Shown here: positions 45,651-57,076 of the stretch, one piece after another | How the letters are laid out: each line of letters starts with the position of its first letter | How positions within the stretch are numbered: the first letter of the stretch is position 1 | Origin: Sarcocystis neurona | Taxonomy: Eukaryota > Apicomplexa > Conoidasida > Eucoccidiorida > Sarcocystidae | Direction of reading: 5' to 3' | DNA length: 64,000 nt | Assembly (NCBI GenBank): GCA_000727475.1 | Contig: KL647291.1 | Location: 720,325 to 784,324, forward strand | Translations under genes and position numbers: made by a program | The notes under the pieces: model-generated | Seen by the model: only the letters and a program-made list of their open reading frames with translations | Databases searched by the model: none | What the model was told of the DNA's origin: nothing

Positions 45651-46917
45651 GCGTCGCCATCGGCTTTGTTCTGGGCAGCAGGTGTGACAGTTGCTGCGCG
45701 TGTGTTGCTGCACGGGAGAACGACGGCGACATTGCCGCGGGAAAGACGTCCTCGCTGTTGCAACTGGTGATTTTGGCGGAGATGGTCTTCATCGTAGAGC
45801 AGCGACAAAAGCACGTATCTTCACGCTGCACATGCAAACATCTCTGTCCTCTCTACACAACGGCGGGTGAAATTCACTCTGCTCATGTACCATCCGTCTT
45901 CATGGACTCAGAGATGCTCAAGTCTGTCTGTATGTTTTCATTAGAAATGTGGACAATACGCGTCTGCCGCTTGTAGAGGCGCATCCAGCGGACCTAACAA
46001 GGAATTCTGCGGAAACTATGTATTACTTCGGTCGGACAATAAAAAGTTCCCTCTGTTTTTCTCTCTCCCTCCCGCGTCTACGTGTACGGTCTCTCTACGC
46101 ATGTACCTCTACTTATGCCAAAGGATACGTACTTGCCTGTACGTCTACTACTGCAGGTGCAGCACGCGGGTTGCAGAGAGCAGCGTAAAGCTCCTTCTGT
46201 GTGCCTTTGTATAGGTGATGTGTCTCTGCACGGTTTTTACGTTGTGAGGGGCGTACAAATATATATGGGGCAGTATCAAGGTGGGGGGCCGCAGACCACG
46301 TAGGTCTGTTTTTCCCTCCGTGTCTCTCTGTCTCTCATTCTCTTTTGTAAATTTGTGTACACGAGCATGCACGTATGCTGAGGTGAATGTATCTCTGTAA
46401 GGTGACTGGCGACCGAGGACACGGATAATGTAGTACACGTGTGTGTGCATGCGTCTGCAGCAAGACTCATCCGGAGAGAAGGCATAGAGGTGCAAGCAGT
46501 CTTGTGAAAAAAGCGTGTTTCTGCCATGTGCAGGTTGCCGGCTCTGTCTTCCTGGTGACATCCACACCATGGAGTTGTGTCTCTTCGTACAGAGTGTCTA
46601 GACGGATACAGCTTTCTTACGTGATATGCAGCGTTAAGGCTACGCATGTGTCTGTACAGTGCGGCAATCAAGCAAGGTGTCCTCAAGAGGAAGCGTGGCT
46701 CGCCCTTAAGGCATTAGGCACACTTGGGTAAACGCGTAATTGGGGATGAATTGAAATCTCTCGATGGAAGATGTACGAAACAGTTGCCCTTCTCTAATGG
46801 ACAAACAGTGGCTACGCACGGGCAGCAGCGACGAAGTAAAGGCGGTTCTGTCCGTCTCAATGAGTGCGGTATAACTCAAGGCATGCGCACAGTCCAGTGC
46901 ACCTGCTTGTACGATTG

Positions 46918-46956
<39 letters not shown>

Positions 46957-47080
46957 ATGTTTATGTATATATGGTATAGTAGGTGAATAAGCTTATGTGT
47001 TGTCTTTCCTCGGAGGGATAATTGTCCAGCCGCTGGCAGGAGCGCTCTTCGTATCCTGCCACCATTTCCCTTGGGGGGTT
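45651..47080. other. unique spacer with TG/TATG microsatellite
   Basis: Mostly unique sequence; short open frames up to about 140 codons with no motif. A (TG)n(TATG)n run lies at 46916-46962. Confidence 0.45.
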
Positions 47081-49238
47081 AGCTTTGGGGTGTACGTACA
47101 CCGGAGCGAACGTGCCTGGTGCGCGAAGGCGAAGTGGTTTGAGGTGAACGTAGAACACGAGTGATGGACAGGAGGAAAAAGGAAGGAAACAAGAAGTTTG
47201 AGAACTCCAGCGAACGAGGTGAAAAGCGAAACACGCGAAGGCAGAACAGAAGAAACGGAAGAGATAAAGAGAAAGGAAGAGTGGAAGAGAGAGTAGGATA
47301 CGAAAAGCGCAGCCGCGTGAATTGACACATAAAGCGAAAGGGGCAGGAGGGTCGTGAGGAGAGGGATGCAAAGAAACTCTAAAGCAGAGGAAAAGGGTAA
47401 AAGATAAGGCAGATCAAGGCAGGGAAGGGCATAGTAGAGAACGAGCTGTACAGCAAGAACGAAGAGGAAACCGAAATAAAACGATATAGAAGGTGGAGGC
47501 GCGGGAGAACACGCATGCAGTCAAAGGGAAGGCGGAGATACAGCTAGAAAGGAAAAAAAAGGAGGGTTTAGGAAGATCTAAGCGGACACGTCTAGCTCGC
47601 TGCTGCAGGCGGAAGCGTACGTGATGACGACTTTCGCTAACATTCCTTCCTCCTTAGAGGCAAAGTTGTTGTGCACTCTGCCAACCAGGTAATTCTTGTT
47701 CATCGGAAATCAAAGAATAACGGAGAACTAGCCGTGCTAGTCATTCTGTAGTTTACACGTGCACACAGTAGCCTCAGCAAGCTTCAAGTTCAATAGCATT
47801 CGTGGCTTCTGCAAGGTCTGCTTGCCCCTAGTACCGAAGGGAAGTTTAGGAAACGTAGATGGTGTATAAAGCGGATACGACTGCATCCTTTTAAACAGAC
47901 TATCACTTCGTTGTCTGGATGCTGCAGCTTCCCCTGTGTGCTGCTGTGTTATCAAGCGTTGCTGCTCCTGTCCACAGAGACGGTAAAATTTAGCCGAAGA
48001 TTCCCCGCTGCTGTTGTTACATCTACTTCACACAGAGGCTCGTAGGGCTGCCACAGTTTTCTTCAAGTAGAAGCATACTACTAAAACTCCCAGGAAACGC
48101 TGCTGCTGTGCGCCACTACAGGCGCAAAATTTATAGCAAATACGTATACGTACACGCCAACCTGTGTGTTTACCTATCCTTTGAGAATGCCTATATAGGG
48201 TATATCTACGGTATAGATGTGTATACATCTTTATATGTGTATGTATGCATTTATGCACCTACGTACTCTCGCATTTAATTACCTGCGCATCTACCTGTTT
48301 ATCTACGATACATTTCAATACACAACTATACCTCCATATTTATATATACATATATATCTACATATATACATATACATTTATATATATATATATATATATA
48401 TATGTGCGCGTACACGCACGTATATGTACGGGTGTGTACCTTACGCTATCTTAAGATCGAACGGCAAAAAAGAGAAAACGAATCCATTCCCATTTAGTGG
48501 CGCAGGTTACCATTTGTGTAGAATATTCACAGGTTGAGAAAAGTTCTCTACCTCCAGCATTCATACGGCCAAAACGGTATGCGGGTGCCTCTTTAAGACG
48601 AATACAGCAACATGCCGTCGGCTGGCTGACGTATGACAAATAGCTAAACTGCCAGATTCAGCGCCGTATATCCTCCACAGTTTCGGCACACACATCTCTG
48701 CTGTGCGCCTGTAGACATCTATTCGTGTGTTCTTGGCTTCCGCTTCTACCTCACATCTACGTATCTCTGCACGTGACACGTTATTAAAGCGACTACACTA
48801 GTACGTACACGCCTACAAACACACCTGCTGGACTACTAGTCTACGTGAAGGAGGAATGCGCGTGCTCCACTGGTATTTCCTCCTCGCATATTTGCGCACG
48901 CGGAGTTCGTTTTCCCTATGACGCGTATGCTAAGAAAATACACATACGACGTGTGACCCTACGTACTTCAATTTTTGAGAAAGGTGTTCACTGCTCGTGT
49001 GTAGTCCGCAAGTGCGTGAGTGACAGACGCACACAGCAGCAGCAGAGAGAGTGAGTGATAGATCTGGTGCAGCGCATGCATTTCTGCGCATCTCAAATGC
49101 TGTTGTATTTTTTCCTCTCGCCTGCCTGCAATATCTCATACCTTAGTGAACATATGTCTACATACATAAATGTATCTATATTTGACTAGATACATGAAAT
49201 ATCAAAAGCAATTTCAAATATACCTATAAACAAAACAA

Positions 49239-49270
<32 letters not shown>

Positions 49271-49905
49271 GTGGACACACAGGTGCATACATACGTGTCT
49301 CCGTACCTGTCTCTCTGTTTGCCTATCTGTCTCTCTCTCTGTCTATATATATATATATATGTAGATGAATACATGTACAAAAGGAATACATACATACATA
49401 TACATATGTACATGCATATACATGTGCATACATACGTGCCTTCGAATCTCTCTCTTTCTATTTGTTTGTCTGTCTGTCTCTCTCTCAATATACATACGTA
49501 GATGAATATATGAACACATGGCTATGCATGGGCATGTAACGTTATATGGATAGCGATGACTGTATATGTTTTTGAACACCGGCGGGTGGAAATAGATTTA
49601 CAAATAGGTATATGCGCGCCTTCCTGTGCTTGACGGTCTCATGCATAAGAAATCACTACAAACTTTCTTCACATGCACACGTAGCGCAGGATCTTGAGTT
49701 TTGGAAGGTTTTTTGCCTCTTTTGTCTTTAACACATACATACGCGTGCGTGGGTGGAACCACACATACTTCGTGCATATACATATGTACACATATGGGTA
49801 GATCGATATAGGTATTACTATATGTGTATCTGTACGGGTACTTGGGTCTGAGGTACGTAACGCTCGTGAATTCGCAGAGTAGACCTCCTAGATTCCGGTC
49901 ATATG
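47081..49905. other. spacer: palindrome copy, purine-rich tract, unique and TA sequence
   Basis: A perfect palindrome copy at 47089-47102, a GA-rich tract at 47160-47580, unique sequence to 48200, TA/CA microsatellites (48210-48430 and 49230-49520) and unique islands between. No gene is recognised. Confidence 0.5.
47089..47102. repeat. GTGTACGTACAC palindrome copy
   Basis: Perfect GGTGTACGTACACC preceded by GG, outside the UBE2W intron cluster. Confidence 0.85.
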
Positions 49906-49909
49906 TACA

Positions 49910-50375
49910 AGCAGCAACGGGTAGTAGTGCTCACAGTCGTAGTCTTCGTAATAGTAGTAATAGTAGGGGTTGTATAGGAGTACTAGAATATGCGCAGAAG
50001 TACGAGAGTAGACCGAACGATATAGTAATAGCAGTACGACTATCAGTAGGAGTAGCAGAAGTAGTGATGGTAGTCGTAGAAGTACAGCAGTAGTAGTAGT
50101 AATACAACTAGTAGTAGCAGTAGTGGTAGTACTCGTAGTAGAATTACAGCAATAGTAATAGTAGCAGTAGGATTATTATACGACTAGTAGTAGTAGTAGT
50201 AGTACTAGCAGCACTAGGAATAGTAGTAGGGCAGTACTAGTAGCAGTAGTAGTAGCAGTATTAGTTGTAGGAGTAGTAGTAGCAGTGCTAGGAGTAGTAG
50301 TGGTAGTCGTATCGGAGTAGGTGTCGTATCAGAGTAGTAGTATTAGTGATAGTAGTATTTATGTGAGGGTAGTAC
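49910..50375. repeat. degenerate TAG/GTA array
   Basis: About 460 bases of imperfect AGTAGTAGTAATAGTAGCAG-type triplets. One frame is dense in TAG stops, so it cannot be a homopolymer-coding tract in that frame, unlike the CAG blocks that fill the rest of the window. Confidence 0.85.
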
Positions 50376-50589
50376 CAGTAGAAGTTTCTTGATGCGGTAT
50401 GTTTGACTGTTCTTTCTGTTTTCCCCCGCTCTATTTCTCCGTCTTCTTTGTTCTCCTAATATCCGGTGACTTTTTTATTTTGGTGACATCTACCTACTTT
50501 CGCTAGCCCACTTCTGTGACTGCTTTCTTTTCTTTTCCTTTTCGAGCCTTTCTTTCTGCTTTTTGCAGCGGCTCTTCGCCCTACACGTT
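50376..50589. other. short pyrimidine-rich spacer
   Basis: T/C-rich on the plus strand, between the TAG array and the CAG-rich candidate gene. Nothing specific is seen. Confidence 0.5.
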
Positions 50590-52473
50590 TTACCCTCTGC
50601 CTGCGAGTCCCGTCTTCGTCGCTTCTTCCTTTTCTTCGGCTGCAGAAGGATAGCCATGCTGCAGCGCAAAGGCTTCCGTCAAACAAATGCGAAGAAGCCA
50701 GTACGTTTCTTCTTCTTCTCCTTCTTCTTCTTCTGGTACTACACTCCGGCGTCTTCGTCCCTGTGTTGGCTGCTGCAGCACCTGCTGCACCTGTGTTTCT
50801 CGCTGCTGCTGCCGCTGCCTTTCTTCCTCCTGTTTCGCACACTTCCCCTCTTCTCCCTCGTCCTCCTGTTGCTGCTGCTGACAAAGCCGTTTCTTCTTTG
50901 CTTCCTGCTGTTCACTCTTCGACTGCTCCTGCCTCTTCTCCTGCTTCTTCTCCACCTGCTGCTTCTTCCCCTCTTCCTCTCCGTCCCCCTCCAGCTGCAG
51001 CTGCTCCTGCACCCCCTCCTGCTGCTGCTCCTGTCCCGCGCCCTGCTGCGGCTGCTGCCCTCCGGCCTGCTGCTGCTGCTGTCCCGCATGCTGATGCTCT
51101 GCCTTCTGCTGGTGAATTTTCTCCTGCCACTGCCACGGCTGTTGCTGCTGCTGCTCCTGCTGCAACGTGGGACCTCCCGCTGCGGTTTTCTCTCCTCCTG
51201 CACTTGAAAATTGATGGGGGAGGGAGTTGCTGCTGCTGCTGCCGCTTGCAGCGTCCGTCGGCTGTTGCTGCTTCCTCCACGCAGCTGCTGCTCTTCGAAT
51301 ACATCTACTGTCAGCACCACCGGCAGCGGCCTCTGGTTCCGCATGCACTGCAGCGGCACGCTCACCTGCGAGGCTGCTGCGATTCTGAAGAACAAATTCT
51401 CCCCCGTCGCTACTGCCGCTCGTGTTGACGTCCAAATGGCTTGGCGTTCGTCTCTGGCTGGTGCCATCAGCAAGCGTCTCATACAGACAGTCTCTGCTAC
51501 CGTCTGAACATGAATATCTAGGCCCGCTGCAGCAGCTACAGTAGCTGCTATTCTCTCCTTGAAGACGTCCGGCGGGTCTGCTATTGCTGTTGCTGCTGAT
51601 GCTACTGCTTGGCAGCTGAGGCCCGCTCTCCCTTGGGCTGCTGCTTCTGACGAGCTCTGCAGCATCTGTCGGGTTACTGCAGTTGCTGTCGCTAGAGAAG
51701 AATTGCAGGGGAGCTCTTCTGTTGCTGTTGCCACTGTCGGCAGGCACAAGCAGTTGAGCATTTCTGCTGTTGCTGCCTCTTTGGCTTCTGCTGCTGCTGT
51801 TAGTGCTCGTGCGCCCGTTTTTCCCATCCTTCTCTGCCTCGCTGCATGCCGTACTCTCGCTATTTTCTACGGTGTCGCTACTGCTTTCGATGTCAGTATT
51901 CTTACTGCTGCAAGAGCTGCTGCCACGCATATTGCTGCTTCTCCAACTTCTGTTGCAGCTGCTGTAGCTTTCAGTACGACTACTGCCACTGCTGCTGCTG
52001 CTGCTCACGCTAGTGCTGCGACTCGGCTGGCTGCTGTCTCTGCTGCTGCTGCTCAGACTTGTGTAGACGGATATGTCCGGCTTGCTGGTCGGCCCGCTAC
52101 TGCTGTTTGGCCTGCTGCTGGTATGCGGCCTGCTGCTGCTGTTCGGCCTGCTGCTGCTGTTGTTGTTCCTGTGGGGACTGCTGCTGCTGTCCCTGCTGCT
52201 GCTGCTACCCAGACGCCGCCGCACCGCGACAATTCGAACTGTCTTCTCGACTAGCCATGCACGCCTCATCTCGTCGAGATCTGCGGCAGCAGCAGCAGCA
52301 ACAGCAGCAGCAGCGACGGCATCAGCAGCGACAGCAGCAGCAGCGACAGCATCAGCAGCGACAGCAGCAGCAGCGACAGCATCAGCAGCGACAGCAGCAG
52401 CAGCGACAGCAGCAGCAGCGACAGCAGCAGCAGCGACAGCAGCAAAAGCGCCAGCAGTATCAACAGCAAACAC
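50590..52473 (-). CDS. candidate minus-strand gene of unknown function, CAG-rich
   Basis: One frame is open for 627 codons from an ATG at 52473: an Ala-Val-Ala tract, then DLDEMRRAWLVEKTVRIVAV, Ser/Asn and Gln/Glu tracts, and a non-repeat tail TYWLLRICLTEAFALQHGYP. A second frame across 51827-51200 reads more like folded protein (LPCNSSLATATAVTRQMLQS; RIAATVAAAAGLDIHVQTVA; ARDERQAIWTSTRAAVATGE). Donor-like sites at 52209|GTAGCA and 51366|GTGAGC could connect the two, so the true gene is probably spliced. The AAxxAAAAGLDIHVQTVAE pattern recalls SEA-like or adhesin repeats of algae and protists, but this is only an impression. No family is assigned. Coding on the plus strand is not excluded. 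Confidence 0.35.
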   Translation of the reverse strand: MFAVDTAGAFAAVAAAAVAAAAVAAAAVAADAVAAAAVAADAVAAAAVAADAVAAAAVAAAAAADLDEMRRAWLVEKTVRIVAVRRRLGSSSSRDSSSSPHRNNNSSSRPNSSSRPHTSSRPNSSSGPTSKPDISVYTSLSSSSRDSSQPSRSTSVSSSSSSGSSRTESYSSCNRSWRSSNMRGSSSCSSKNTDIESSSDTVENSESTACSEAEKDGKNGRTSTNSSSRSQRGSNSRNAQLLVPADSGNSNRRAPLQFFSSDSNCSNPTDAAELVRSSSPRESGPQLPSSSISSNSNSRPAGRLQGENSSYCSCCSGPRYSCSDGSRDCLYETLADGTSQRRTPSHLDVNTSGSSDGGEFVLQNRSSLAGERAAAVHAEPEAAAGGADSRCIRRAAAAWRKQQQPTDAASGSSSSNSLPHQFSSAGGEKTAAGGPTLQQEQQQQQPWQWQEKIHQQKAEHQHAGQQQQQAGGQQPQQGAGQEQQQEGVQEQLQLEGDGEEEGKKQQVEKKQEKRQEQSKSEQQEAKKKRLCQQQQQEDEGEEGKCAKQEEERQRQQQRETQVQQVLQQPTQGRRRRSVVPEEEEGEEEETYWLLRICLTEAFALQHGYPSAAEEKEEATKTGLAGRG

Positions 52474-53400
52474 AATGCAGCAGCAGCAACACAGGCAACA
52501 ACACCTGCAGCAGCAGCAGTAATATTAAAGAACCAGGAAAACAGCAACGGTCTCCGCACACGTGGACCTGCACATCACTATTGAAATATATGATGCCCAC
52601 GCATTTGTCACTACACATATATACATATATATATATATATGCGTAGATATATATAGATAGACGGCTGATCATTTGAACGAGCAGCAGCGGCAGCATAGGT
52701 ATAGAGCTGCAAGATGTCTCTCCTTTTACACGCTGTTGGAGCTGCAGCACCTGCGGAAGACGCGGCAGTGCAGCAGCAGCAGCTTTGCGCGGTAGCGAAT
52801 ACGGAACAACGCCAGCAGCGACGAAGAAGGAACTGCCGAAAAGCAGCAGCGGCGGAAAGAGCAGTTGCAGCCGCAACAGCAGCACAACCACGGCAGCAGC
52901 AACAGCAGCACGGCGACAGCAGCAACAGCAGCAGCTGCCGTAGAACACAGACGACGGAACGGCAGAAGCAGCATGCATTATATCAGACGGGCAGCGGCAA
53001 CGCCGGCAGCAGTCATCCCACCAGAAACGTCAGCAGCCGCAGCATGGAGGACCCGAGCCAGATGCAGCAGCTCGAAGAGCGGCAGCAGCAGCAGCATATG
53101 CAGCAGCTGCAGCAGCAGCAAGAGCAGCAGCTGCAGCAGCAGCAAGAGCAGCAGCAGCGTGAGCAGGAAGGGCCGCAGCAGCAGCACACGAAGGAGTGAC
53201 AGCGGCAACGGGGCAGCTGCAGCAGCACCAAAGGTAGCAGCAGAAGCACCAGGAAGGACCGCAACAGCAGCACACGGAGGGCCGACAGCGGCAAACGAGC
53301 AGCTGCGGCAGCAGGAAGGACAGAAACAGCAGACACGGGACGAAGTACAGCAACAGCAACACGAGATACGCAATTTCTTCTACATCGCTGACAGCTACAC
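52474..53400. repeat. CAG-rich block upstream of the candidate gene
   Basis: CAG/GCA triplets (52690-53370) around a TA microsatellite at 52610-52660. Gln- or Ser-rich frames are open on the plus strand (for example 52714-53199), Leu/Ala-rich ones on the minus strand. No conserved motif. Confidence 0.5.
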
Positions 53401-55271
53401 ATACACTTTTATAGATGTGCAGTTTCGTATACATCACCCTCTCTCCCTGCCTCTGTATATATATAAACGTGTAGACACGAATATGTATAGACTCATACAC
53501 ATTCATATATATATGACAAGCATGCGCAACCATACACGTGGAGCACCAGTTATAACGAATATTTGCTTCCTGTCTTCCTCTCTGCGTGCAGAAGTCTATA
53601 TTTTCTTTTTGCCCAAGGGGGCCGCTATGGGGCAGCTCTGCTTTCACACCTGCTCCCAATATATATATATCCTTGACGCATTTCTCAGATATGCTTCAGG
53701 CTCTGAGATTTCTCCCTCCCTACGAGTAAGGCACATCTCTGTACGGAAATATAAAAGACCGTCCCTACCATTTTCCTGTATATATGTGGTGGACTCGTTG
53801 TCCACATCCAATGGCTATACACTTCCACATATATTTATATATGTAGGCTGTCTTCCCACGTAATTTGTCTTTCTTCATACATACGTGTATGCTTCTATAT
53901 ACGTATACCAATGTATATATATATGTGTACGTATGGATCTCCCGTTCTCCCTCGTGTTTCTCTTATGATGCATATATGTGTATAGAGGCACGGATATTGA
54001 GGTGGGACACCTGTACGCCAATGTACTGCACTATATACATACATGTCACCTAGTAAATTGAGCACATACAAATACATGCATGTAGGAGAACTCTACCCTC
54101 CAGAAATATACGAAGACGTATTTATGCGCTTCCACAGAAAATTACCTACGTGTGTACGCCCATCTGTGTCCGTTCAAGTTGCAAATATATATATATACGT
54201 GTATATATGCAGCGGATCTGTATTTCATGCATGTATAAGTATGATTCTTTCCCCAGTCGCTGTAAATACAGGTGCATACATATAGATATACATATATATA
54301 TATGTACATACTTATACACATTTATGTATATATATATACACACTAATATGCATCGATGTGTATGTGCGTTTGAATACATATATATACACAAAATCGATAC
54401 GCTTATATAAGTGGCTCATATATATATATACATACATAGTACTGAGGACTGCTGTAAGTACAGATGCATACCAATATGGATATATGTATGCAGATAAATA
54501 TATATACATACTCACATACATATATGTATATGTGTGTAATCACATACATATTTGTGTACGTATATATATATATATATATATGTATACGCACACACTTATA
54601 TACATTTATGTATACATATATATATTTATACATATTTATGTACATATATGAATGTGTACATTAGCATATATATATATATACTTATACGCATTTACGTATA
54701 TATACGTGTATATTAAGAGAGAGACAAAAACGATGACTGCGCGACGCATATTTCTGCCTTCGACATATGTATGAACGTACACCCCCTTCGTATTGTGTGC
54801 ACCCACATATAAAGATATATATATATGAAAAGGTACAAATCTATAGACAAGCACTCTCTGCTTGTATATAAAATCAAGAATTCATATTTATGTACAGATG
54901 TAGGGACGAATGTACACATCTATATATACACAACTTCACTATTCTGGTACATAGTGAATGAAGTCATCTCAATACACACATATTTATATGTATATATGGA
55001 GAGAGGCATTTTCTTCATGCATCCATCCGGGTATATGTATACATATATATATATATATATATATGCATGCCCACAAGAGTGGATACACGTGGAATATAAA
55101 TGAAGTCCACGTATGCGTGCATTTCCTTCTTTTTCTCTCTCTTTCTCTCGATGGCCACACCGTCATTTTAAAGACATATACACATGCGTGCCTATGCATA
55201 TATAAGTATATATGTATATATGAATTAATGTGTATATCTGTGTATGCCAAGCCGACGACTTTTACGCGTAT
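53401..55271. repeat. TA/CA microsatellite desert
   Basis: Nearly continuous TATATACATA, TATGTATA and ACATAC repeats, with a short unique island near 53520-53720 and T/C sequence at 55110-55160. It lies 3' of the galactosyltransferase gene. No gene is supported. Confidence 0.7.
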
Positions 55272-57076
55272 TCAATGAGACACGGGCATGCACGCGTACA
55301 GACCGCCATAGAGCTGCTTCTTTACTACTCGCCCAGCCCCTGCGTGCAGACGCGAATATACGCAGGAGAAGCCGTTCATACCGTTAAGACAGGGATCCCC
55401 ACGCAGAGAAGAATGAGAAGAACCAGCTGCACTGCTGTCCTTATGCAGTCCAGCCGCTTGCTCCTCCTGCCGCTGCTCCTCCTGCCGCTGCTCCTCCTGC
55501 CGCTGCTGCTGCTGCTGGTGCTGCTGCCATTGCTGCTGCTGCCAACTGCGTGCTGCTGCGCGCGCTGCTCGCTCTCTTCGTCGCTCTTCACGTGCGTCTT
55601 CTTCCCGTGTTGCAGCTTCGGCAAATTGCTGCTGTTGCGCTGCTGTCTCTCGGTGAGCTGCTGCTCTGTTTCGAACTGACGCTGCATTTCTCTCTGCTGC
55701 CGCCGGGACCGCTTCTGCTGCCGCTGTTGCTGCTGCCCCTGCGACACCTGGTGCTGCTCCAGCTGTTCCTCCTCCTCCTTCTGTGGCGGCTGCGGGCGGT
55801 CCTTCTGTTCCCGCTGCTGCTGCTGTTGCTAGCCCTGTCCTTTCCGTCCGCAGCGCCTTCTCTTCGTCCCCTTTCCCCTTCTCTTCCTTCTGGCTTTCTT
55901 CTTCCGCGAGCTCCTCGCCCTCCTCGTCCTTCTCAGCGAGTCCTTTTCCTTCTTCCGCCGGCTCCCCTCTCTCGTCGCCCACCTCAGCGAGTCCTTTTTT
56001 TTCATCCTTCCCCTCTTCAACTTCTTCTTCTATTTTCCACGTGGAGAAGAAGAAGCGGCGGTTGCGTTGGGCCAGCCACCCGGCGCACTGCCGCGCACGC
56101 CGCCGCTGTTCTTGTGCGTGCAGCGCAGGAACCCGGTCGACTTCTTCGAATCCTCCGCGGTGGTCTTCTCTTTCACAGAAGCATCCCTGTACTTCGTCTC
56201 TCTGTTTTCTTTCTTCTTTATTGATGGATAGCGGTTCTTCCTCTACTTTTCGACCGTTCTTGCAAGACGGTCCTTCTCTTTGTTCATCCCCTCTAATAAC
56301 GTTGTCTGCTTTCTCATCTGGTTCTTCTGCCCCTTCTTCTCCCGCACGCGCTCCGCTGTCTTTTGCTGCTCTCTTCATCCTTTCCTCTTTTTCTTCTTCT
56401 TCTCCCTTTGCTCTTCTTTGTTTTCCTTCTCCTTCCTTTCCCACTGCTTCTGCCCACAAAGTCGGGTCCTCGCCCACCACCACTTGTTGCCCACCCGTCG
56501 CTCGCGCTGGGGCGACTTTTACATGGGTAAGCGAAGAGGAGGCGTCTTGCTGGGGCAGCCCTCTGCTGCTGCCACTGCTGCTGCGCCGTCTTCTCCTGCT
56601 GCGCCGCTTGCTGCTGAGGTTGGCGCTTCTGCTGCTGCCACTGCTGCTGCCACTGCTGCCGCTGCTGCGACAAATGTTACTGGGGCTGTTACTCTCACTG
56701 TTGCTCGTATTCCTGTTGCTGTTGCTGTTGTCCTCGCTGCTGCTCCTGCTGCGCATCGAAATGTACCTGCTGCCACTATCCTTCTTGCTGCTCCTTCTTT
56801 TGCTGCTGCTGTTGTTGTGGCATCTGCTGCCGCTGCTGCTATGGCTGCTACAACTGCTGCTGCGTCTTCCTCGTCTTCGCCTCACTTCTTCACTCCTGTC
56901 GCTGCTGCTGCTGCTCTTCCAGCGGCTTGTAAGGAGGGAAGAAGAAAAAGAAGTAGACAAAGATAAAGAGGAGGACGCATAGCGTGGGTTCTGATTAATA
57001 CGAAGACCGGCGTGCAGGCACCGCGCAAGAAAATCGTCGTCTTCGTATCCCCATCCCCAAAAGCCATTGCTCCACC
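55272..57076 (-). CDS. galactosyltransferase last exon (GWGYEDDD, His ligand, C-terminus)
   Basis: Acceptor GGGGCAG|GG. Opens WSNGFWGWGYEDDDFLARCL then HAGLRI, followed by about 270 residues rich in Ser/Arg then Lys/Glu, the conserved FEEVDRVPALHAQEQRRRAR, an acidic and Gln insert of about 210 residues, and the tail NGMNGFSCVYSRLHAG ... QLYGGLYACMPVSH before TGA at 55272. Finding the expected C-terminal motif in the same frame 1.6 kb on argues that the inserts are translated rather than spliced out. Confidence 0.85.

Noticed and set aside
52714..53199. Gln-rich 161-codon plus-strand frame
   Set aside because: Composed almost wholly of CAG triplets; no conserved stretch and the opposite strand is equally open.
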